Assembly: GCA_964560135.1 (NCBI GenBank)
Contig: CAZLKN010000008.1
Coordinates: 15,337 to 79,336 of the forward strand
DNA length: 64,000 bases
Origin: CAZLKN01 sp964560135
Lineage (GTDB): Bacteria > Actinomycetota > JAICYB01
Reading direction: 5' to 3'
Part shown: piece by piece, positions 42,567 to 52,300 of the stretch
How positions within the stretch are numbered: position 1 is the stretch's first letter
Layout of the letters: the number at the start of each line of letters is the position of its first letter
Program-made: the position numbers and the translations under genes
Notes under the pieces: generated by a model
The model's input: the letters and a program-made list of their open reading frames with translations, nothing else
Databases searched by the model: none
Told to the model about the DNA's origin: nothing

Positions 42567-45500
42567 CCGCGTTTGCGGTCGGGGAGCTCCACTCACGTCG
42601 GACGTCTGTTGCCGAGGCCTGAGTGGCGGCATTGGCCATCGCGTCGCAGCAGTCGAGGATCAGGTCTTTCGTGCGGTAGGTGTCGTGGGTGGCTTCGTCT
42701 TTGCGGCGGACTATGGGGAAGGTGTCCATGATGTAGTCTACTTCGTCGCGGGTGAGGTTGTAGAGGTGGAAGAAGCAGGCGTCGAGCTCGGCGCGGAGGT
42801 CGGTGCGGCGGGTGGGGTCCCAGGGGAAGGGGGGGCCGGAGTGGCCCAGGTCGCGGGCGAAGGGGGTCATGTCGTGGGACGTGTACACGAGTTCCAAGAC
42901 GCGTTCGGCGATCCAGTCGGACAGGGTTTGGGCGGGCTCCCAGGGGCAGGGGGCCTCGAAGGTATCCGGGGGGAGAACAGGGAGCTGCTCGAAGATGAAG
43001 AAGTTCAACGTCGTGCCGCCGATCTTCTGGCGGGATGCATAGTCGAGAGCGAACGAGGAGAGGGTGGCCAAGAGGCAGTGGGCAGGGCCCCTGGCGGGGA
43101 GGATGAGTGGGTACTTGTTGCCGACGGCGGTTCTTGGGATCGCGGAGGCGATGACGGTTCTGCGGTTCGTGTTCACGTTCGTGATGTCACGCCAGCCGAG
43201 GAGCCAGTCGCTGTCCCAGCGGTTGCGTAGGCGATCGTCGACCTCGCGGGCGGGGACCCAGTACCGCGGGAGCGGAGCATATGTGGGGTCACGGTGTTGG
43301 TCCTCAGTGGCCGGAGGAGCGTATGCCTTGACTCGATATCTGGCTTCCTCCGTGGTTCCCGCGAAAGTGTTGTAGCGGTGGTCGTAGTGGTGGATCATCT
43401 TCGCCTCGTACAGCGGTAGCCAGCGCTCGTCCCCTCGTGCGAAGGCGTTGCCGCCGAGGGTGTAGCCGTCGCACTCGAGCTCGTCGCGGTTGCGGAACAG
43501 GTGCGAGTCGCTGGTCATGTTGAACAGGCCCTGCATGAAGCTGATGCCCCACGGGTTGCCGTCCTCGCCCTTCGATTCGTCGATGAGGACACCGGCGCGG
43601 CGGTAGATCTTCTTCGTGATCTCGGCGTCGCGTTCGGTGCGGAAGATCGGGCACGTGCGGGTATTGGGGTTGAGCAGCTCGAAGTCGTCGGGGGTGAGCA
43701 CGAAACGGCGTTCGGGGTCGATGAGGTCGGCGGTCGAGTGGGCGAAGAACACGAACTCAGCCCCCGAGGTTGCGGGGGCGCCGTATCCGGTGAGGGTGAG
43801 AAGGCAGAACTTCTGCGGAGGCGCGACCTCAGGGAAAAGGCGCTCCCGGTTCTCGAAGTCGTACAGGCTCACGATCGAGCGGTGCTCGACGAGATCCTGG
43901 AAGAAGAACTTCGTCGTGTCGTCGGTGGCGATACCCGAGGGAAGTACGGCCCCCGCGCGTCCGGTCGGTGAGATGCCGTGGCGCATCGCTTCGGCGAACA
44001 CGGCGTATAGGTTGATGCGGCCCTGCCCGCAGAGTGGATACCGCCCGGAGGATCGTAGGAAATGGCTCTCTGCGTCGGCGTCTCGCAGTGCAGCCTGGTA
44101 CGCCTCGTGAAGGGTAGGCTCTTCGGTCCTGAGCGCATCGATCATGCGCTTCCGCTTCGCCCCGGCAGCGGCGGCGATGTTCGGGCTGCGGGTTGCGAAG
44201 AACTGTCGCTCTTCGAGCTGGACCTTCTCCCAAGGTGGGTTGCCGCAGACGAGGTCGAAGCCGCCGCGCCAGCTCGTCCCCGGGTGCGGGTCGCCGGCGC
44301 CGCTCAGGCGAAAGACGTCGGGGAAGGCGAGGTGCCAGTGGAGGAACCGGTACCGTTCGGCCGCCTCCTCGATCACGTGGCGGACTTCGGAGGCGACCCG
44401 GTCCGGGCCCCCGCGGAGGCGGTCCACGGTGTCCTGGGTGACCGCGGGCTCGCCCTTGCGCTTGGGGACCACGAAGGCGGCGCACCAGGCGTCGGCCACC
44501 AGCTTCGCGTGGGCGGCTTCCGCTCCCTCGACGAGCTTGCGCCAGCGTTCCTCCTTGGCGCGGACGCCGTCCACGTCGGAGTCATCGATCTCGTCGATGC
44601 GTTCGATCTCGGCGGCCAGCGGGTCGGCGAGGTCGGCGGCGGAGGCGTGCAGGTCCAGGGTGGCCTGTCCGCCTCGCTCGCCCTTGTTGCGCTTCTTCAG
44701 TTCCGAGACAACCGACTTCTCGTCGCCCGTCAGGGCCTTGAAGGCGTCGTCGGGGATGCCGGCGTCGAGCAGGCGCGGGGTCGTGCCGAGGAGCGAGTTC
44801 CCGCAGGCGATGCGGTGGTCGAGAAAGGACAGCGGCTTGCCTGGCTCGAGGGCCTCCAGCCACAGCGAGACCTTGCACAGCTCGACGGCCATCTCGTTGA
44901 CGTCGATGCCGTAGATGCAGCGGCCGATGACGTCGCGCAGGGCCCGGACGGTCTCGTCCGGGGACGGCTCGCCCTCGCCCGTCCGCACTGTGGCCACGCG
45001 CTTCGCGATCCGGTTCGCCGCGGCGATGAGGAAGTGGCCCGAGCCGCAGGCCGGGTCGCAGACCTTGAGAGACAGGAGCGCCTCCTCGGGGTCGTCCGCC
45101 TTCTGGGCTTCGTCGAGGAGCGGATCGAGCGCGGAATTCATCAGCTCGGTGATGAGGCTCGTCGGCGTGTAGTAGGAGCCCGTCACCTTCCGTTCGTGGC
45201 CGGGGGCCGTGTCGAGGGTGAGCCGGTGGCCGGCCACGTCCACGTTCGGGTGCAGCTCCAACAGCGACTCGTAGACACTCCCCAGCTCCTCGGCCCCCAG
45301 GTTCCGGAAGTCGATCGGACGCTGCACCTTCGCGTCCGGCACGAACGCCAGCGCCCGCACCGCCTCCAACAGATACGCGTTCTGGACCTCGCAGCCGTCC
45401 AGGTGCTCGATCGCCTGCGGCGACCACAGGAAGCTTCCCAACGCCGGCAATGCCAGCTCCGGGCACCCGTCCCGCCACAGCTTCTCCTGCACCAGACGCA

Positions 45501-46521
45501 ACCCCTGCCACAGATCCCCGTGCTTGCTTCCGGCATGCGAGGCCGCCAGACGACGCAGCCGCGCCGTCGAGTAGAACCGCTCGTAGCGTTCCCGCGGCTC
45601 CGGCTTCGTGTCCCCCAACGGCAGCAGCAGCGCGTCCCGGTCCTCGGCCACGAACAGGAACAGCAGCCGGTAGACCAGGCGCAGCAGCTCCCGGTAGTAG
45701 TCCTGGCGGTCCAACGCCCCCGAACGCAGTGCCTCCCGCAGCTCGTTGTTCGCCGGATGCAACACGAACCCCGTCCCCAACCGTCCGATCGCCCGCTCCA
45801 CACCGTCCCGCAGCCGCTCCAGCGCCCGCGTCCCCTCCCGCTGCGCCTGCTCCACCCACCGCTCCAGCCAGCAGGCCTGCGGACGCTCCCCCTCTACCCG
45901 CGACTGGTGACACAGCAGCCACAGCAGCACAAAGTCGGAGTAGACCTCCCCGTCCATCATCGACTCGAGGTCGAACTCCACGTACGCCTGCCGCGTCATG
46001 GCCAGGTTGTCCCGCAACACCCGCAGCACCCGACCGTTCGACACGAACGCCCACAAATGCTCGTCCGTCCGGTTCAACAGCTCCTGCACCATCGAATGCG
46101 GCGCCCGCCGGGCCGCCCCGGCCGCCCCAGGCGTCTGCGTGTCCAGATCGATCTCCCACCCCAGCAGATGGATCGGCACCGAGCCCCACCGATGGGAGAC
46201 CGGGTAGTTCTCGCCGCCGGCCTCCAGCGCCTTCGTCGTCTGTAGCCGCCCGAACCCCAACTCCTGGAACAGGATCAGCAGCCACCGCTCCCGCGTCTCG
46301 GACGTCCCAGTCAGATCCTTCGAGCGGAACCCCGCCCAGGCCCCCACCAGCCGGTTCCACGACCGCGACACCGCCTCCCGGACCGTCTCACCCTTCGCAA
46401 GGTGGTAGTCGTCCGGACGCATCCCCTCCGCATCAAGGTTCGCCACCCGCTCCAGGAAATCCGCCGGCAGCAGTCCTCCATAGGTCTGGACGGTCGTGAA
46501 GGCGTTGCGTGGGGCGCGCAC
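42556..46521 (-). CDS. N6-adenine DNA methyltransferase, DISARM DrmMI/PglX-like
   Basis: Protein of 1321 aa. The catalytic core has the SAM motif CDPACGSGHFL near residues 487-498 and NPPWEK near 758, the gamma-type N6-adenine order, preceded by KVTGSYYTPTSLI. An N-terminal about 430-residue domain and a C-terminal target-recognition part complete it. Size and motifs fit DISARM DrmMI or BREX PglX enzymes. GTG 46521 starts one base after the SNF2 stop, so translation is coupled. The first 430 codons favour G at the third position and the rest favour C, indicating a mosaic gene. Confidence 0.85.
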   Translation of the reverse strand: MRAPRNAFTTVQTYGGLLPADFLERVANLDAEGMRPDDYHLAKGETVREAVSRSWNRLVGAWAGFRSKDLTGTSETRERWLLILFQELGFGRLQTTKALEAGGENYPVSHRWGSVPIHLLGWEIDLDTQTPGAAGAARRAPHSMVQELLNRTDEHLWAFVSNGRVLRVLRDNLAMTRQAYVEFDLESMMDGEVYSDFVLLWLLCHQSRVEGERPQACWLERWVEQAQREGTRALERLRDGVERAIGRLGTGFVLHPANNELREALRSGALDRQDYYRELLRLVYRLLFLFVAEDRDALLLPLGDTKPEPRERYERFYSTARLRRLAASHAGSKHGDLWQGLRLVQEKLWRDGCPELALPALGSFLWSPQAIEHLDGCEVQNAYLLEAVRALAFVPDAKVQRPIDFRNLGAEELGSVYESLLELHPNVDVAGHRLTLDTAPGHERKVTGSYYTPTSLITELMNSALDPLLDEAQKADDPEEALLSLKVCDPACGSGHFLIAAANRIAKRVATVRTGEGEPSPDETVRALRDVIGRCIYGIDVNEMAVELCKVSLWLEALEPGKPLSFLDHRIACGNSLLGTTPRLLDAGIPDDAFKALTGDEKSVVSELKKRNKGERGGQATLDLHASAADLADPLAAEIERIDEIDDSDVDGVRAKEERWRKLVEGAEAAHAKLVADAWCAAFVVPKRKGEPAVTQDTVDRLRGGPDRVASEVRHVIEEAAERYRFLHWHLAFPDVFRLSGAGDPHPGTSWRGGFDLVCGNPPWEKVQLEERQFFATRSPNIAAAAGAKRKRMIDALRTEEPTLHEAYQAALRDADAESHFLRSSGRYPLCGQGRINLYAVFAEAMRHGISPTGRAGAVLPSGIATDDTTKFFFQDLVEHRSIVSLYDFENRERLFPEVAPPQKFCLLTLTGYGAPATSGAEFVFFAHSTADLIDPERRFVLTPDDFELLNPNTRTCPIFRTERDAEITKKIYRRAGVLIDESKGEDGNPWGISFMQGLFNMTSDSHLFRNRDELECDGYTLGGNAFARGDERWLPLYEAKMIHHYDHRYNTFAGTTEEARYRVKAYAPPATEDQHRDPTYAPLPRYWVPAREVDDRLRNRWDSDWLLGWRDITNVNTNRRTVIASAIPRTAVGNKYPLILPARGPAHCLLATLSSFALDYASRQKIGGTTLNFFIFEQLPVLPPDTFEAPCPWEPAQTLSDWIAERVLELVYTSHDMTPFARDLGHSGPPFPWDPTRRTDLRAELDACFFHLYNLTRDEVDYIMDTFPIVRRKDEATHDTYRTKDLILDCCDAMANAATQASATDVRREWSSPTANADDS

Positions 46522-46522
46522 G

Positions 46523-49336
46523 CTAGCCAGCCTCCGCGGGCAGGAGCACGTAGATGCCGAGGACATCGGGCGGGACGTGCGGCTCGGCCCGGAACCGCAC
46601 ACCCTTGCGGCGGGCGGCCTCCCGGACGCGCTGGTGCTGGTCGAGAAGCTCGTCACGGAGCCTGCGCGCCTCGTCGTCGAGGTGGGGGCGGAGAGCCTCC
46701 CAGCCCTCGGTCACCTTCTGGACGAAGCCGGCGGCCTGGTCGGGGCCGATGTTGGCGTCGGGGGTGAGGGCGAGGAGCGTGTCGGCCGAGTCCGGAGGCA
46801 GCCACTCGGCGCTGGTCGGGCTGCCGCGGAAGGCCAGGACACGGGCGTCTTCCGCCACCTGCGAGCGCTCCTGGTCACCCTCGACGGTGGTGAGGGTGAA
46901 CCGGAAGCGTACGAGCAGCAGCGTCGTCCGCGTGTCAACGCCGGTCGTCCGGACGGCGCCGCAACGGGCGGCGATCCCGTCCGTCAAGGAGTCGAGAGCG
47001 GTGTCGAGGGTGTGCTGGGCCAGGTGCTCGACCACCGGGTGGGTGCGGGACAGGTACATCTGGCCCTCGGCTACCGGGAGCGCGAAGCGGGCCGTGAGAT
47101 CGGCGAGTCCGCCGAGGGCATCGCGGACGGTCGGAAGAGTCTCGCTCAGGTCGATGCGTACGGCGTCGTCTTCGTCGGCGGCCACGCCGCCGAGTGCCTG
47201 CACGGCCTCTCGGACGAAGCGCTCGACGTCCTCGTCGCGCCCGAGGGCTTGGCGCATCGCCTCGAGCTCCTGGGCCACCTCTTCGGGGTTCAGGGATTCT
47301 TGGGCGAAGACCGTCCGGGAGCGCTTTTCGCGCTCGGCGGCGTCGTCCCACTCACCGAAGAGCTCGAGCTTCGTGCCGGCCACGACCTCGTCGAACTGGA
47401 GTTGCTCGGCATCGGCGCCCCGGAGCAGCAGGCCCTCCATGATGGCCTCCACGAGCCGGTCGCTCTCGGCCGGGACGGGGACGGAGATCCCCAGTGAGGT
47501 GCGGATGGCTTCGTGCTTGCGCAGGAGCACGTCGAGGACGATGCCGTCGATCTTGTTGTCGACGCCGTAGTAGGTGACGGTGCGGACGACCGGCTTCTGC
47601 TGCCCGTAGCGGTCGGCCCGGCCCTCGCGCTGCTCGTGGCGGGTGGGGTTCCAGGACAGGTCGTAGTGGACGACGGCGTCGAAGTGCTCCTGGAGGTTGA
47701 TGCCCTCCGACAGGCAATCGGTGCAGACGAGGACGCGCGAGCCTTCGACGGCACCGAGCTCGCCGATGCGGGCCTCCCGTTCGGCCGGGGGCAGAGTGCC
47801 GGTGACGGCAGCGACCGTAACGCGCTTGCCCAGTGCCACGCGCAGATGCTCGGCCACGTACTCGGCCGTCGGGATGAACCGGCAGAACAGAATCGGGTTG
47901 TAGCCATCCTTGATGAGCGCCTTCACCATCTTGATGCCCTGAGCGAGCTTCTGGTCGTGCTCCGGCCCGGCCAGCTTGTCGGCCTCCCGGGCGTAGTCCT
48001 GAAGGCGGCGCTTGAGGGCGCTGTCGGCGTCGTCGGTCTCGGTGCCGTGGGGGACGTCGGAGGCCTCGGCCGAGTCATCCTCGACGAGATCGAGGACCGT
48101 GCGGCGTCCGACCTCGTCGGCTTCGTCCGCGGTCTCGGTGTCGGCGCTGGCTGCCCGGTTGCGCAGCGTCATCGCAGCGGCAGCCGGACTGGAGGCCATC
48201 GAGCGCAGGAGCGACAGCATCGACCACCAGCGGACGCGCTCCCGGCGGCGGTCGCCGAGCTCTGCGGTCACCGTCTCCCGGGCGAAGGCGAGCACCTTGT
48301 CGAAGAGCTTCCGGTAAGGCTCGCTGAGCCGGTACGAGGCCTCGGCGGTCTGCCGGTCGGGGAAGGGTGTGTCTTCGTCGAGGTAGTCGCGGATGTTCTT
48401 TCGCCTGCGTTGTACGAAGTGCTGAGCCAGCTCCTGGCGTTGCTTCTTCCGCTCCGGCGGTGTGAGGTCGTCGGGGAGATCCTCGAATCGGTCGTCGAGA
48501 AGGCCGAGCAGGGCCCGGAAGGCTTCCTCCTTGCCTGAGTGCGGCGTCGCGGTGACGAGGAGGAGGTGCCTTGTTGCGTCGTCGGCGAGCCCCTTGAGGA
48601 GCTCGTGGCGCTGGTGGCGGGCGCGTCCGGCTCCCGTGGACTCCACGCAGGTGTGGGCCTCGTCCACGATGACGAGCTCGGGGCAGGCACGGAGGAACTC
48701 GTGGCGCCGGCGGTCGGACTTGATGAAGTCGGTGGACACAACGGTGAACGGATAGATCTCGAAGAGCGAGTCGCGGGGGCCGACGCGGCGCTCGAGCCGC
48801 TTCACCGTCGACGGCAGGACCAGCTCGGCCTCCAGGTGGAACTTGTCGCGCATCTCCCGCTGCCACTGCTCGGCGAGCTGCGGCGAGCACAGGACGGCCA
48901 GCCGCTGGACGTCGCCCTGGTCGAGCATCTCGCGCGCGATCAGCAGCGCCTCGATGGTCTTGCCGACGCCGACGTCGTCGGCGATCAGGAGCCGGACGGG
49001 GTCGAGCTTGAGGGCCATGAGCAGGGGGACGAGCTGGTAGGGGCGCGGGGTGACGGCGACGCGTCCGGCGGACCTGAACGGTCCGGCGGACGACCGGAAG
49101 CCGAGCCGCAGCGCGTCGCGGAGGAGGCGTCCAGAGCGGAAGTCGCCGCCGTCGGAGGGATCGGGGAGCGGGAAGGAGGCCGGGCCGACCTGTTCGAGCT
49201 GCGTGAGGATGCCGGTCTCCTCGTCCTCGGTGCCACCGAGGGGGCGGACCATGACGAGGTCATCGTTGGTACCCGGGAGCACGACCCATTCGCGGCCACG
49301 GGCGCGCACGAGGGAGCCGGGGGCGAAGGTGGTCAT
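46523..49336 (-). CDS. SNF2-family helicase, DISARM DrmD-like
   Basis: Protein of 937 aa with a full SNF2/RapA-like motor. Walker A is DDVGVGKT near 120-127, DEAH at 225-228, and the second lobe holds CTDCLSEGINLQ and HEQREGRADRYGQ. SNF2 translocases of this type are DrmD in class 1 DISARM and drive DNA remodelling. The ATG overlaps the stop of the upstream helicase (ATGA), and the stop lies one base before the methyltransferase GTG. Confidence 0.88.
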   Translation of the reverse strand: MTTFAPGSLVRARGREWVVLPGTNDDLVMVRPLGGTEDEETGILTQLEQVGPASFPLPDPSDGGDFRSGRLLRDALRLGFRSSAGPFRSAGRVAVTPRPYQLVPLLMALKLDPVRLLIADDVGVGKTIEALLIAREMLDQGDVQRLAVLCSPQLAEQWQREMRDKFHLEAELVLPSTVKRLERRVGPRDSLFEIYPFTVVSTDFIKSDRRRHEFLRACPELVIVDEAHTCVESTGAGRARHQRHELLKGLADDATRHLLLVTATPHSGKEEAFRALLGLLDDRFEDLPDDLTPPERKKQRQELAQHFVQRRRKNIRDYLDEDTPFPDRQTAEASYRLSEPYRKLFDKVLAFARETVTAELGDRRRERVRWWSMLSLLRSMASSPAAAAMTLRNRAASADTETADEADEVGRRTVLDLVEDDSAEASDVPHGTETDDADSALKRRLQDYAREADKLAGPEHDQKLAQGIKMVKALIKDGYNPILFCRFIPTAEYVAEHLRVALGKRVTVAAVTGTLPPAEREARIGELGAVEGSRVLVCTDCLSEGINLQEHFDAVVHYDLSWNPTRHEQREGRADRYGQQKPVVRTVTYYGVDNKIDGIVLDVLLRKHEAIRTSLGISVPVPAESDRLVEAIMEGLLLRGADAEQLQFDEVVAGTKLELFGEWDDAAEREKRSRTVFAQESLNPEEVAQELEAMRQALGRDEDVERFVREAVQALGGVAADEDDAVRIDLSETLPTVRDALGGLADLTARFALPVAEGQMYLSRTHPVVEHLAQHTLDTALDSLTDGIAARCGAVRTTGVDTRTTLLLVRFRFTLTTVEGDQERSQVAEDARVLAFRGSPTSAEWLPPDSADTLLALTPDANIGPDQAAGFVQKVTEGWEALRPHLDDEARRLRDELLDQHQRVREAARRKGVRFRAEPHVPPDVLGIYVLLPAEAG

Positions 49337-52300
49337 CGCACTTCCCCGAAGACCGACGGGTACTTGCGGATGACGTCCAGCCAGCGGTCGCGCTCGTCGT
49401 AGCGGAAGCGGATCGGGGTGTAGCCGGCGTCCTCCAGACGGTCGTCGGCCTCCTTGTCCTTCGTGCGCTGGCGATCGGAGTCGTGGTCCGGGCCGTCGAT
49501 GAAGATCGCGGTCTGGCTGCCCTGGTAGAGGAAGTCCGGTCTCACCGAGCACGGCTCGACGAGCTTCTGGGCGTGCGTGGGGAGATGCAGGTCGTGACGC
49601 TGCAGGAGGTCCAGCCACTCTCGCTCGAGGCCGGAGTCGCAAGCGCGCTTGAGCAGCTCGAGATGCTCGGCCCTCGGAACCTCGCTCGGGCCGACCGTCA
49701 CAGACGCATCCCGCAAGGTCATGAGCAGGTCACGGACGGCCTGGCGGTCGAGGAGCTCGTGGTCGCGCTGATTGCGGTAGCTCATCAGGCAGTCGTAGCA
49801 CGCGGCCTCGCACTCGTAGCGCGCGCCGGGCACACCCCGGCGATCCTCCCCGGTGTCGGGATCGAAATGGCAGATGTCGAGGGCTTGCCGGGCGACCCTC
49901 CCCAAGGCGTCACGCTCGCGGACGAGACGTCGCAGGACACCCGCACCGCCTTCCGCCGACTCGTAGAGGAGGAACGCTCGTCGTTCCTTCTCCGTCGGGA
50001 GCGGGTCGACGGCGAGCTCTCCGTCTTCCAGTTGGAACTCAGCTTGGATCGCTGTCTTGAGGGCAGCCCCCAGGCTCGCGTGGACCTTCGCGTCGAGGCG
50101 TTCGCCCGGCTCGAAGATCAGGCAGTTTCGGCGGTCCTCGACATAGGGGATAACACGGGCCATCCGCTTCTCGTCCTTCATCTCCGGGAGCGCGTCGTCG
50201 CCCTGCTGCAGCGCCTGCTCGGTGAGCCATCGCCCGCTCTCCAGGTCGAGCGCGAAGCCGTAGCGGTGGTCGTCGGACCGACGACGCCAGCCGAGGTTCA
50301 TCCGCCAGATCGTGGCGGCGTCGCCGTAGACGAGCTCGGCCAGGTCGTCTCCGTCTTCCGTCTGCACGGAGGCGCGTTCTCGGCCCGGACGATCACCGTG
50401 GGTCGCGAACTGGATTCCCGTCCGCAGCTCGAACCCGACCCGGTGTCGCTCCTCCTCGTCGGAGTTGATGCGTTCGCGGCGCCTGGTGACCACGTTCTGC
50501 ATCCTGAAGAGGTTCGTGAACGGGGCGTCGAGCTGCTTGCCGCAGTGCTCGCAGACGTCCGGGCCGGCGTTGCCCTGGTAGTCATGGATGTAGCCGCAGC
50601 TCGTGCATTGCTTCGCGCTGCGCAACGGCAGGTCGAACTCGTCCTCGGCCCGGCGGGTGGGAAGCTGGACGCGCTGGATCTGGTACCGCGACCCCTCGTG
50701 GTACACGAGGGCGCCGGGACCGAACTCGGAGACGGCGAGGAACCGTGCGCGCTGGAGGTATTCATCGAAACCTTGCTTGCCGCGTCGGCCCGGGATGTAG
50801 GCAGAGAGGGGAAGCCGCGGGAAGTTGTATCCGGGCAGGAACCCTTCGCTGGCGAGGTAGCGATACGGATAGAAGTCGGACTCGCCGCGCTCGCTCGAGG
50901 CCGCCGTGAGGAGGTCGAGCTGGGATTCGGCCTCCCGTCGCAAGCGCCGGGCCCGGTCCCGCTCCCGGTGACCGGCGTTGTGATCGACGGCGATCTGGTT
51001 GTACGTGTCCTGCTGCGCCTTGGCTGCCCGGTGAAGATCCCGCCAGCGGTCGCAGGCCTCGTCGAATCGCTTGAGGACGTGAGTGAAGACCTCATCCAGC
51101 CAGCCGCTCGTATACCAGTGCGCTCCGTCGAGGTCTTCGTCCACCGAGTCGAGCAGTCGGGCGGCGCCTTCGCGTGCACGTTCGAGGGCGTCACGGGCCT
51201 CGACCTTGGCCAAAACCTCGTCCTGGATCGGGTAGCCGTCCTTGGACAGGTCGAGGATGTCGTTCATCGAGCGGCCGAGAGCTTGGCCGGTCTCGGCCAG
51301 CCAGATCGCATGGACGTGCTCGCGGATCAGATCCTCGTTCGCCATGTCGAGGCGGGGGGGTGCGACGGCACCGAAGACCATGTCCTGCGAGCGGCGGAAG
51401 AAATACTGGTCGTGGGGACTACCCACGGCGCAGTACGTCGTCACGATCGCCGGCTGTCCTTGCCGTCCGGCTCGTCCGGATCGCTGGGCGTAGTTGGCCG
51501 GGGTCGGGGGAACGTTGCGGAGGTGCACGGCGTTCAGTTCCGCGATATCGATCCCGAGCTCCATCGTCGGGGAGCAATAGAGGATGGGAAGGGTCGCCTC
51601 CCGGAACGCGTCCTCGCGCTCGATCCGGACGTCCGGCTGCACCTGCGCCGTGTGTTCTCGGGCTCTGAGACCCGAGAGCTCCGACGCCACCCGTTTGTAG
51701 TAGTCGACGAAGAATGGGTTGGCACGACCGCCGGTCTCGGCGCGGTCGGGGGTGCGGAGCGGATCGTAGAAGGGGGCCGTGCCCTCGCCTGACGTCCAGC
51801 GCATGCCGCCGGCGACCACCTGGTAGCCGGGAACCTGTTCGGTGTCCTTCGGCTCGTCCACGATCTGGACGAGCCCGGCGATCCGGAGCCGCTCAAGGAG
51901 GTCGGCGATGATCTGGGCGGTGTCCTCGAGCCCGAACCGTCCGGAGAGGTGCGGGAAGGTCTTGCTGCGCCGTAGCCACCGGCCGAACGAGCCGCGCGGC
52001 GAGAGGAAGTAGTTTTCGCGCCAGTCGCCCTTGCGCCGCGAGCGCGGGAAGACGATCGCGTTGCGCAGCAGCTCCTCGTTCTCGTCGATGGCCCACTCGT
52101 TGTTGAGCTGCTGGCTGGATCGTTCCTTGAGCTGCTCCTGGTACTGGGAGTCGAGCCACTTGACGTTGATGGCCAGGTTGCGACGCAGGTCGTCGAGGAG
52201 CACGCGGGCAACCCGCTCTCGCACGCTCGGTTCTGCGTCGGCGACGGCAACGTGCGTGCCGCGCCATTCCTCCTCGGCAGCAGCGAGCTCGTCGAGAGCC

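Noticed and set aside
44062..46245. Plus-strand open frame opposite the methyltransferase
   Set aside because: Antisense to a gene with clear SAM and NPPW motifs; composition is His/Arg/Gln-rich without a domain.
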